From Hordeum vulgare subsp. vulgare (lineage: Eukaryota; Streptophyta; Magnoliopsida; Poales; Poaceae): a stretch of 64,000 bases of DNA. The position numbers and the translations under genes were made by a program. Below are positions 55,194 to 64,000 of this stretch, one piece after another. Under the pieces are notes generated by a model. The model made no database searches and was not told the origin of the DNA. It saw nothing but the letters and a program-made list of their open reading frames with translations. Numbering within the stretch: position 1 is the stretch's first letter; each line of letters begins with the position of its first letter. The DNA lies in assembly GCF_904849725.1 (NCBI RefSeq), contig NC_058523.1, positions 336,887,948 to 336,951,947 on the forward strand, given 5' to 3'.

Positions 55194-56710
55194 TGTAGGA
55201 TCGAAAGTATTTCTATAGGAGGGTGATTAGACTACTTGACAAGATAAATTTATTGATTTTTCCCTATTTTACTTGTGAGGCAGCTACGGCAGTTATAACA
55301 AGTCAAGTACACCCTACACATGCAATTATAATAGTATAGCAGCGAAAAGTAAAACATGCCAGTGTAAAGTAGAGGAGTAAGGTAGGGAGATCAAATACAT
55401 GAGGTTGACATGGTAATTTTTGGCATGTTTTTGATAGGTGGCGCTATTGTATGTCCATGTTAGTGGAGACTTCAACCCATGGAGGATAACGGCTGCGGGA
55501 GTCCACAAAGGGATCCACCCATGGAGGGTCCACAAAGAATCGACCTTTTCTATTCCACCACGGCTTTCATCTACGAAGGACTAGCCTTACTCACAGTAGA
55601 TCTTCACGAAGTAGGTGATCTCCTTACCCTTACAAACATCTTGGTTCAACTCCACAACACGAAGTAGGAGGCTCCCAAGCGACGCCTAACCAATCTAGGC
55701 GGCACCACTTTGCAAAAGGTAATAGATGTGGTAGATCAATGAAGTCTTTGCTCTTGTGCTTCAAAAGATAGTCTCCTCAACACAAATTACTCTCTCACAG
55801 AATATGCATGTGTAGGAGAGGTTGATTTGGTGGAAAGCAATTTGGGGTGGCTAGAGATCAAGTTTCAAATGATTGGATTGGAATATCTTGGTCTCAACAC
55901 ATGAGTAGGGGTTTCTCTCTTAGAAGATGGATCCGGAATTGAAGTGTCTTTTGTGAGTGCTTCTCTCACGAATGAAAGGTGGGTGAAGGGGTATATATAG
56001 GCAGCAGTCAAAATCCAACCGTTACACACAAAAGGGCAAACTCGGTGACACCGAAGTTGAAAATTCAGTTGTACCGATTAGCACTAAAGGTGTGAACTTT
56101 TGAATCTTGGTGAGACCGATATACTAAACTCGATGGCGCCGAAACGGTGACTCACAGTCAGATAGCCAAACTAGGTGGAACCGATACTCAAATTCAGAAA
56201 TTCCGATTTTGTGTATCTTGGCAACAGAATGTTGGCCACACTGAACTCGATAGCACCGACTTGGTTTCGGTTGCACCGATTTGGTGGGAATGGCTAGGGT
56301 TTATGTCTGAGGTCAAACTCGTTGGGTTCGATATGGAAATGTTGGTGACACCGAATTTCTGTATGTGGATCTTGATAGAGTGGATATGTGGGGAAAATGA
56401 CTGAGTGTTTTCGTGGCTAACTTTGAGCATTTGAGCAATCAGTTCATTTTACTACTTTGCCCCCTTTTAATAGTATTGGCTTTCCTATGGACTCAAAAGT
56501 GATTTCTCACAAATATAAAATGAAGAGTCTTCTAGCTTGAAACTTGAGCCAACATTGTTCCTTTTTTGCATCCAGGGGCATCTCCACATAAACCTTAATC
56601 CATAGCATCTTTTGATCTTTTCTGAAATATACTTGGAAAACACATTAGTCCAATGATGCATATGTTGTGATCAATTATCAAAACCACCCTAGGGAACAAT
56701 TGTGCTTTCA
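55194..56710 (-). repeat. 5' LTR of element F
   Basis: TGTAGGATCG...GTGCTTTCA on the + strand, 1517 bp. A candidate TATA box is 'gtatatatag' at 55991-56000 (minus strand). Between 56040 and 56360 it carries many 'gg(t/c)g(a/c)caccga' type motifs (for example gtgacaccgaa, gatggcgccgaaa, ggttgcaccgat). Confidence 0.88.
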
Positions 56711-57690
56711 GGAGGCTTACCGGAGGGACCGGGGGGAGGGCACGTGCGACCAAGGAAGGGGCGCACAGCGCTGGGGCACGACTAGGGGCGAAGGGGCTCA
56801 TCGGAGCGAGGGGATGGCGCCATGGTCGTCGGACCAGAAGGGGAAGAAGAGGGGAGGGGCCTCACGTGCTATGGAGGGGTGAGGGGTGTCGAGGCTCGTA
56901 CATGGTCGGTGGGGAGGTGCTGGGGAAGTGCAGCGGCGATGGGTAGCATCGGCGGGGGCGGCGGGGCGGCGGGGCGGCGGAGGGCCGGATCTTTCTGAGC
57001 GTAGGGAAGGAAGGGGGAGCCGTCGGGTTGTGGGGAAGGAGGGGAGAGGGAGTGGGAGTGGGCGGAAACCGGGTAGGTTAGATGGGAAGGGGGTTTTATA
57101 CCCGAGGTGGATTGAGGGGTGATGGGCCGGTCGTGGTGGTTGGGTCAGCCGGGCCGGCCTGGCGGCCAGCTGGGCCATGGCCCAGGAGGGGGTTCCTTTT
57201 ATTTTATTTTTATTTTAAAATTTTCATTGTTTTCTTTTAGTCTTTTATGTTTTATTTATTTTTAGCGCAATTTAGCCTGAGCAAAAATGTGTGCCTTGCA
57301 TCATAAATTTACAAGAAATATTCTGCACTTACACAAAATTAGGTGGACTCATTTCAATCGATTTGATTTTTACATGAGTTTAAAAGGGTAAATTAAATTG
57401 CAATATGCCTCTGCTTTCACTCGTGGGGTCCATACTAGTAGGTTCGTGATGTTGTTTTCCCTAACAACATTTGTTTCGGAACTTTTTGACAAGTGTGCAA
57501 CATTTTTCCTTTGTTGTTTGAGGTTTTATTTTGTCACAATAAAATTTAATGGCTTTAGGAGGTGGAATTTTAAATGGGATAAGAAATTCATAGTGGTCAA
57601 GCACTATTTAGCAAAATGATTAAGCTTGATCATGGTGATCACTGTGGCTTGATTACACGGGTTCCTGTAGCATAATCCGGGGATATCACA
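56711..57690 (-). repeat. LTR fragment J, unassigned gypsy-like element
   Basis: The right edge, read on the minus strand, is TGTGATATCCCCGGATTATG, a style of LTR start seen in grass gypsy elements. The left part was cut by element F. It is GC-rich at 56711-57180 and AT-rich after. No internal region of this element is visible on the right, so it may be a solo LTR. GC-rich open frames (126 codons on minus, 78 on plus) have no recognisable domain. Confidence 0.5.
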
Positions 57691-58087
57691 CACGGCCTTT
57701 GAAGAGATCGACGGCGGTTGAACCACAAGGGCTGGGGATGGAGCACTTAACCTGTGACATGGCCCGCGTTAAGTAGTCGCTGTCGACAAGCTTGATGTCG
57801 TAGCCAGCTTTCTGGAGATACGGTAATGTGCTAGCCCGCTAATGTAAAGCCTTCGGCATGGCAATGTAGTCAACGTCCTCGCCGGCTTCCACAGCAAGGT
57901 GTTGCTTCGGGATCGACAGGTCAGGTCGAACGGCAGTCAGCTTGCCAACATTTGTTGGAGAGGCCATGATAAACCTCTTTTTGGCCGAACACTCGCCGGG
58001 CTCCCCGGGATACGTGGTCGGGCATAGGCTACGACTCTCTAGAGTAAGGTATGTGGATCTGGTAGGGAGGGACACCGCAGGCCTCAT
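57691..58087 (-). pseudogene. Unidentified coding relic cut by LTR J
   Basis: The minus strand is open from 58087 (MRPAVSLPTRST) to a TAG at about 57839-57841 (AMPKALH*), then open again (RASTLPYLQKAGYDIKLVDS, DYLTRAMSQVKCSIPSPCGS, TAVDLFKGR) until it meets the start of LTR J at 57690. Composition looks like real protein: mixed residues, moderate GC, no repeats, coding over ~395 bp with a single stop. A stop right at the LTR boundary is supplied by the LTR itself. I do not recognise the protein. It may be a decayed host gene or a fragment carried by an unidentified transposon. Confidence 0.55.
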
Positions 58088-58738
58088 CTAAAAACTCGGG
58101 GGGGGGGGGTATGGGAATCGCTCGGTAACCTGAACTTTATTATCTAGGCTAGGAGGCATGGGCAGACTGGCATGGGTTGGAGGCACCGGCGATGGCGGCG
58201 CTAGCGATCTATAGTTCGAGCGGGAGGGGGACAGTGGAGGGGTGACGCGGGGTGTTGTTTGAAGATAAGTCGCGACTACTAAAAATTTTAGTAATGGTGG
58301 GTGGAGATGGTGGTGGACGAGGGAGGGTGACGGTTCAAATGCCTCGGCTGCTAGAATTTTACTATAAGGTCAGTGGTGGATAGGAGTGGGGCGACGGTTG
58401 AAATATCACGGCGACTAAAATTTGGGTAAAGGAATTGAAGTGGGGCAGGAGAAACCAATATCATAAATGGTCGAAAAAGAATGTGTGTGTTTGATAATAA
58501 GGAAACGCGGCAGAACCGCCGATTTTTGCATCGCTCTAGGCGGGTAGTATGCTTTTTGATTTCAAGCTAGATGGTCTATCGCACATGGTTCGTCATGTGA
58601 TAATAAAGAAATTGTGTGCAATATTTACATGGTTGGTATGTTACCGCCTAGCCTATATGAGCATTGACACTGGCAGCGAGAAACCGATGGCAGAAGAGGC
58701 GAGAAACGGATGGGAGGAGTGGTGGGAAACGACAGCAT
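58088..58738. other. Unassigned sequence
   Basis: It contains a G-run (58099-58108) and degenerate duplicated blocks ('cgactactaaaaattttagta', 'cgactaaaatttgggta'). I see no ORF, terminus or homologue elsewhere in the window. It could be upstream sequence of the coding relic. Confidence 0.4.
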
Positions 58739-60132
58739 TGAAAGGATCAATATGGTTGACTAGAGGGGGGTGAATAGGCAACTACCAATTTTTAGCTTTT
58801 CTTAACAAATTAGAGTTAGCAACAAAAGGTTCTCTAAATTAACAACTAGGTGAGCAACCTATATGATGCTAACAACCTTGACAACTAGTGCAAGCAAGGA
58901 ATACACTACAACAATAATAAGCACAAAGTAAAGATAAGATATAACCGCAAGTGGAACCGGTGAAGACGAGGATGTGTTACCGAAGTTCCTTCCCATTGAT
59001 GGGAAGTACATCTCCGTGGGAGCGGTGTGGAGGCACAAAGCTCCCCAATAAGGCACTAGGGCCACCATATTCTCCTCACGCCCTCACACAATGCGAGGTG
59101 TCGTGATTCCACTATTGGTGCCCTTGAAGGCGACGACCGGATCTTTGCAAGCAAGATTGGGGCTATCTCCACACAAAGCTTGGAGGCTCCCAACGGGACC
59201 ACGGAGCTTCACCACAATGGAATGTGGCTCCGGGGTGACCTCAACGGTCTAGGATGCTCAAACACCCAAGAGTAACAAGATCTGCAAGGGATTAGTGGGG
59301 AATCAAATATCTCTTGGTGGAAGTGTAGATCTGGGCCTTCTCAACCAATCCCTAGAAAATCAACAAGTTTGATTGGCTAGGGAGAGAGATCGGGCACGAA
59401 TGAGGTTTGGAGCAACAATGGAGTCTCAGTTGGTAAAAGGTAAGGTTCTTGAGGTGGAAGAACCCTTTATATAGTGGGGGGACAAATCCAACCGTTACCC
59501 CCCACTTACAGCACCCGCAGCATGGTACTACTGCTGCCCCTAGCGGTACTACCGCTGGTGAGGAGCGGTACTACCGCTGCCCCCAGCGGTACTACCGCTT
59601 GGCAGGGAGCCGGCACTACCGCTTGGTACGCACACAACCACGGTAGTAAAAATATTACTATCGGGCCTACCACTGCTGGGGAAAAGATGCGCAAAAAGTT
59701 CGGCAACGCGGCAGTAAAAAGGCTACTGCCGCCCACAGAGCGGTACAACCACCCCTGAAGCGGTACTACCGCCCCTGGAGCGGTACTACCGCTGCCTGGA
59801 GCGGTACTACCACTGGACCTTTTGCACAGGCAGGAAGGGTACAGGTTGAAGCTCAATTGCTGCACGGGAAAGGTGGTGCAAAGAAAATGTGTGTGTGTGT
59901 TGATTCTACCTGAACCTTTCCGACGCGGACCCCCTCTTAATAGTACGGCTTTCCTATGACTCAAAAACACCAAAGAGAACCATAGAAACCACCGTGCTTC
60001 AAACACACCTAGGGGCGCCGAATCGTCTTGTGTCTTGCCATGTATTATCTGAAATGTTCAATGCACACGATTAGTCCGCAGAAGTACTGTCATCAATCAC
60101 CAAAATCACTTAGGGAGAAATATGCCCTAACA
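58739..60132 (-). repeat. 3' LTR of element G with palindromic GCGGTACTACCGC repeats
   Basis: 1394 bp. Between 59542 and 59815 the near-palindrome AGCGGTACTACCGCT occurs about seven times (59542, 59564, 59585, then degraded copies near 59738, 59759, 59779, 59799). A candidate TATA element is 'tttatatag' at 59465-59473. Confidence 0.88.
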
Positions 60133-60463
60133 ATCTCCCCCTTTTTGGTGAATTGATAACAATACCGGATTTGCACAAAAGTGGATATAATATAGACATA
60201 TGCAAACCCAAAAGCTATAAACTAGAGACTGGCTCCGCCTGGATGTGTGCATGTATTGAGTAGTGCTATGAACAGCAAAGCCCACAATCCAAGGAAAAGC
60301 ACTCCCCCTAGAAATCATAGACATATACTCCTTGCAACAACCTGATACGACACTAAGTATGGAAGCAAGGCATAACATTTGAGCATAAAGATAAGGGCAC
60401 AAGATAAATAAACTCACAGGCTAACATATAGAGAGACAATAAAGATAATATAGGGGATAGCAT
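58739..60463 (-). mobile_element. Copia LTR retrotransposon G (SIRE/Maximus-like), 3' LTR plus 3' interior
   Basis: The LTR 58739-60132 runs TGAAAGGATCAATATGG...ATGCCCTAACA. It is followed by atctccccctttttgg (60133-60148), the inverse of the polypurine tract, so the element is on the minus strand and this is its 3' LTR. Only about 330 bp of interior (60133-60463) remain before the LTR of element I. No coding sequence of G is in view. Confidence 0.8.
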
Positions 60464-61197
60464 TGTTGGGGAACGTTGCATGGGAAACAAAAAATTTCCT
60501 ACGCACACAAAGACCTATCATGGTGATGTCCATATACGAGAGGAGATTAGATCCACATACCCTTGTAGATCGCTAAGCGGGAAGCGTTAAGAAACGCGGT
60601 TGATGTAGTGGAACATCTTCATGATTCAAATCACCGTCGTCCCATGATCCGTCCCACGATCTATTCTGATCTAGCGCCGAACGGATGACACCTCCGCATT
60701 CAGCACACGTACAACTCAATGTTGAACTCGGCCTTCTTGATCCAGCAAGAGAGATGGAGAAGTAGATGAGTTCTCCAGCAGCGTGACGGCGCTCCAGTGG
60801 TGGTGATGATCTACTCCTGCAGGGCTCCACCCGAGCTCCGCGGAAATCCGATCTAGAGGAAGAACTACGTGGTATAGGTTTGAGTTGCACGTGGCAAAGT
60901 TGTGTCTCAAAAATCCCTAAACCACCAATATATATAGGAGAAGGGGAGAGGCTAGCCTTGGGGCTCAAGGGAGCCCCAAGGGCGTTCCGAGTGGGAGGAG
61001 GTGGACTCCCACCCCAATTCTGTTTTGGGGAAGGAGTCCACTCCTTCCTTCCCACCTCCCTCTTTCCTTGTTTTTTCTTTTCTTTTCATTTTTTTCCACT
61101 TGTGGTGCCATGGCCCTATTGGGCTGGCCTCACCATCCCACTAAGGGCTGGTGCGCCACCCTAGGGTCACTGGGCTCACTCCCGGGTGGGTGGGCCT
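60464..61197 (-). repeat. Angela-type copia LTR fragment I
   Basis: It starts TGTTGGGGAACGTTGCATGG and is homologous to the first ~730 bp of 33876-35342. It is interrupted at 61198 where a second, similar LTR start begins (element H). TATA candidate 'tatatatag' lies at 60929-60937. Confidence 0.88.
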
Positions 61198-61412
61198 TGT
61201 TGGAGAATGTCGCATGGGAAACAAAAAATTTCCTACGCGCACGAAGACCTATCATGGTGATGTCCATCTACGAGAGGGGATTTCCGATCTACGTACCATT
61301 GTAGATCGCACAGCAGAAGCGTTAATAAACGCGGTTGATGTAGTGGAACGTCCTCACATCCCTCGATCCGCCCCACGAACCGTCCCGCGATCCGTCCCAC
61401 GATCCGCGAAGT

Positions 61413-62226
61413 TCGACAGGAACTTGATCCGGAGTTTCACGATCATCATCATTAACTTCCTCCTCAACCGGCATTGCAACAACAGGGGTTTCCCCTTGCC
61501 CTGCGCGACCATCCAGAGGGATGAGAGGTTCGACAACCTCATCAAGTTCTATCTTCCTCCCACTCAATTCTCTCGAGAGAAACTCCTTCTCGAGAAAAGC
61601 TCAGTTCTTAGCAACAAACACATTGCCCTCGGATTTGAGATAGAAGGTATACCCAACTGTCTCTTTCGGGTAACCTATGAAGACGCACTTTTCTGCTTTG
61701 GGTTCCAGCTTTTTAGGCTGAAGATTTTTGACATAAGCATCACATCCCCAAACTTTAAGAAACGACAACTTTGGTCTTTTGCCATACCACAGTTCGTATG
61801 GTGTCGTCTCAACGGATTTTGATGGTGCCCTATTTAAAGTGAATGTAGCTATTTCTAATGCATAACCCCAAAACGATAACGGCAAATCAGTAAGAGGCAT
61901 CATAGATCGCACCATCTCTAATAAAGTACGATTACGACGTTCGAACACACCATTACGTTGTGGTGTTCCAGGCGGTGTCAACTGTGAAACAATTCCACAT
62001 TGTCTTAAGTGAGCACCAAACTTGAAACTCAGATATTCACCCCCACGATCAGACCGTGGAACTTGATCTTCTTGTTATGATGATTTTCAACTTCACACTG
62101 AAATTGCTTGAACTTTTCAAACATTTCAGACTTGTGTTTCATCAAGTAGACATAACCATATCTACTCAAATCGTCAGTGAAGGTGAGAAAATAACGATAT
62201 CCGCCACGTGCCTCCACACTCCGCAC
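61413..62226 (-). pseudogene. Integrase of element H, truncated and internally deleted
   Basis: Frames carry ARGGYRYFLTFTDDLSRYGY, FEKFKQFQCEVE, PQRNGVFERRNRTLLEMV, LPLSFWGYALEIATFTLN and WYGKRPKLSFLKVWGCDAYV. Compared with D, the stretch with the CEPC zinc cysteines and the first catalytic Asp (~107 bp) is missing at about 62224. The second Asp region is out of frame near 62055, and nothing is left of RT. Confidence 0.87.
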
Positions 62227-63630
62227 GTGTCAAGTGAATCAAAGTCAAGTGACTCCAAAAGTCCATCGGTATGGATTTTCTTCATGCGCTTTACACCAAT
62301 ATGACCTAAACGGCAGTGCCATAAAAACATGGCGCTATCATTGTTAACTCTAACTCTTTTGGTCTCAATGTTATGTATATGTGTATTATCACTATCAAGA
62401 TTCAATATGAACAATCCTCTCACAATGGGTGCATGACCATAAAAGATATTACTCATAGAAATAGAACAACCATTATTCTCTGACTTAAACGGGTAACCGT
62501 CTCGCAATAAACAAGATCCAGATATAATGTTCATGCTTAACGCAGGCACTAAATAACAATTATTTAAGTTCATAACTAATCCTGATGGTAACTGAAGTGA
62601 AACTGTGCCGACGGTGATTGCATCAACCTTGGAACCATTTCCCACACACATCGTCACTTCATCCTTCGCCAGCCTTCGCTTATTCCGTAGTTCCTGTTTC
62701 GAGTTGCAAATATGAGCAACAGAATCGGTATCGAATAACCAGGCACTACTACGAGAGCTGGTTAAGTACACATCAATAACAGGTATATCGAATATACCTG
62801 ATTTTTGTTTGGCCGCCTTCTTATCAGCCAGATACTTAGGGCAGTTGCGCTTCCAGTGACCCATACCCTTGCAATAATAGCACTCTGTTTCAGGCTTAGG
62901 TCCAGCTTTGGGTTTCTTCGTTGGATTGGCAACAGGCTTGCTGCTCTTCTTCGAACTACCCTTCTTTCCTTTGTCGTTTCTCTTGAAACCAGTGGTCTTA
63001 TTCACCATCAACACTTGATGCTCTTTACGGCGTTCTGACTCTGCGACTTTCAGCATCGCAAACAACTCGCCGGGTGACTTGTTCATCCCTTGCATGTTGT
63101 AGTTCAACACAAAGCCCTTATAGCTTGGCGGCAATGATTGAAGAATTCAGTCAGTGATAGCCTCTTGTGGGAGTTCAATCCCCAGCTCGGCTAGACGGTT
63201 CGATTACCCAGACATTTTGAGCACATGTTCACTGACAGACGAATTATCCTCCATCTTGCAAGCATAGAATTTATCGGAGGTCTCATACCTCTCGATCCGG
63301 GCGTTCTTCTGAAAGATAAACTTCAACTCCTGGAACATCTCATATGCTCCATGATGCTCAAAGCAACGTTGAAGACCCGTCTCTAAGCCATACAAGACTG
63401 CACATTGAACTACTGAGTATTCCTCCTTACGTGTTAACCAAGCGTTCTTAACATCTTGGTCAGCCGTAGCGTTCATCTCCTAGCGCAGCATTAAGGACAT
63501 AATCCTTCTTCCGAGCTTGCACGAGCAAGTTAAGATTACGAGCCCAGTCTACAAAGTTGCTTCCATCATCTTTCAACTTAGCTTTCTCTAGGAACGTATT
63601 AAAATTCAGGGTGACTGTCGCGTGAGCCAT
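62166..63630 (-). pseudogene. gag: gag-protease of element H
   Basis: The start is ATG 63630 (MAHATVTLNFNTFLEKAKLK). A frameshift falls near 63460-63476 (between ALGDER and ATADQDVKNAW), and a stop/frame break near 63140-63205. The rest is a 322-codon open frame with MNKSPGELFAMLKVAE, the intact knuckle CYYCKGMGHWKRNC, the protease LFDTDSVAHIC (Gly of DTG is Asp) and the pre-integrase LWHCRLGHIGVKRMKKIH, ending in the deletion into integrase. Better preserved than the copy in D. Confidence 0.88.
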
Positions 63631-64000
63631 TGATCTACAACACAAATAAATTCAAAGTGGACTTAGACTATGTTCAAGATAATTAGAGTTTAACTTAATC
63701 AAATTACTTGCTAAACTCCCACTCAAAAAGTACATTTCTCTAGTCATTTGAGTGGTTCATGATCCAATTCCACTAGCTCAAGTCCGATAATCACGTGAGT
63801 TGAGGATAGTTTCAGTGGTAAGCATCCCTATGCTAATCATATCAACTATATGATTCATGATCGACCTTTCGGTCTCATGTGTTCCGAGGCCATGTCTGCA
63901 CATGCTAGGCTCGTCAAGCTTAACCCGAGTGTTCCGCGTGTGCAACTATTTTGCACCCGTTGTATGTGAACGTTGAGTCTATCACACCCGATCATCACGT
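63631..64000 (-). other. 5' leader of element H (partial)
   Basis: Homologous to 32609-32980 of element D, including 'tcacgtgagttga' and 'tgttccgaggccatgtctg'. No gene is seen. Confidence 0.8.

Larger units (their letters stand above)
53871..56710 (-). mobile_element. Copia LTR retrotransposon F (SIRE/Maximus-like), 5' part only
   Basis: A minus-strand gag, a tRNA-Met primer-binding site and a 1517-bp LTR are present. Everything downstream of gag is absent: element E interrupts gag at 53870, and the far side of E joins copia D, not F. The LTR read on the minus strand starts TGAAAGCACAATTG and ends TCGATCCTACA, similar in style to SIRE/Maximus LTRs and to element G. Confidence 0.85.
61198..64000 (-). 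mobile_element. Angela-type copia LTR retrotransposon H, internally deleted, runs off the window
   Basis: It starts with ~215 bp of an Angela LTR (TGTTGGAGAATG). It then switches at about 61412 to the integrase-RT linker region homologous to D near 27560, so the rest of the 3' LTR, the polypurine tract, RNase H and RT are gone. Integrase, protease and gag follow. The 5' leader continues past 64000; the 5' LTR is outside. Confidence 0.9.

Noticed and set aside
56798..57178. 126-codon Pro-rich minus-strand ORF
   Set aside because: It lies in GC-rich LTR-like sequence with low-complexity composition and no domain.
58734..60463. agcat found just left of both element G (58734-58738) and LTR I (60459-60463), as if a target-site duplication of G
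   Set aside because: 60463 is not the end of G but the point where I begins inside G's interior, so the match is probably chance or an unrelated 5-bp site.

Overview
The window is intergenic DNA from a large grass genome, almost certainly a Triticeae species (wheat, Aegilops, barley or rye group). The evidence is a Ty1/copia LTR whose terminus on its own sense strand reads TGTTGGAAATATGCCCTAGA (the BARE1/WIS/Angela type), SIRE/Maximus-like copia LTRs, Ty3/gypsy LTRs ending in ACGTATCA on the + strand, chromodomain-bearing gypsy elements, and CACTA transposons with 'ttgccgtctg' subterminal repeats. I found no intact host gene. Family names rest on remembered termini and need a TREP/RepBase search.

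Layout: 1-8587 is the right-hand part of a CACTA element. About 7.6 kb of it is a tandem array of ~390-bp palindromic purine/pyrimidine units. It sits in the 3' LTR of gypsy element B (minus strand, 8588-15055). B sits in the 5' leader of gypsy A (plus strand, to 25148), which has a very long ~5.2-kb LTR. A sits in the 3' LTR of copia D (minus strand, 25149-35342). D's integrase gene is split by a 2.75-kb non-autonomous CACTA element (28281-31028) that carries GC-rich minisatellites and an apparent fragment of a host NPF (NRT1/PTR) transporter gene. A deletion junction near 35343 joins D to gypsy E (minus strand, 35343-53870). E has a ~4.2-kb LTR interrupted by gypsy C (44176-52372) and an extra ORF upstream of gag.

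Right of E are the 5' part of a SIRE/Maximus-like copia F (53871-56710), an unassigned LTR fragment J (56711-57690), an unidentified coding relic (57691 to ~58087), the 3' LTR of a second SIRE/Maximus-like copia G (58739-60463), an Angela-type LTR fragment I (60464-61197) and an internally deleted Angela-type copia H that runs out of the window (61198-64000).

The coding regions are relics of gag, protease, reverse transcriptase, RNase H, integrase and chromodomain modules. They are broken by frameshifts and by stop codons, most of which are explained by C-to-T changes. The exception is element C, with an open ~662-codon gag-protease frame but no polymerase. B and C share LTRs and non-coding internal sequence but carry different ORFs and no pol, so both look like non-autonomous elements mobilised by a partner elsewhere.
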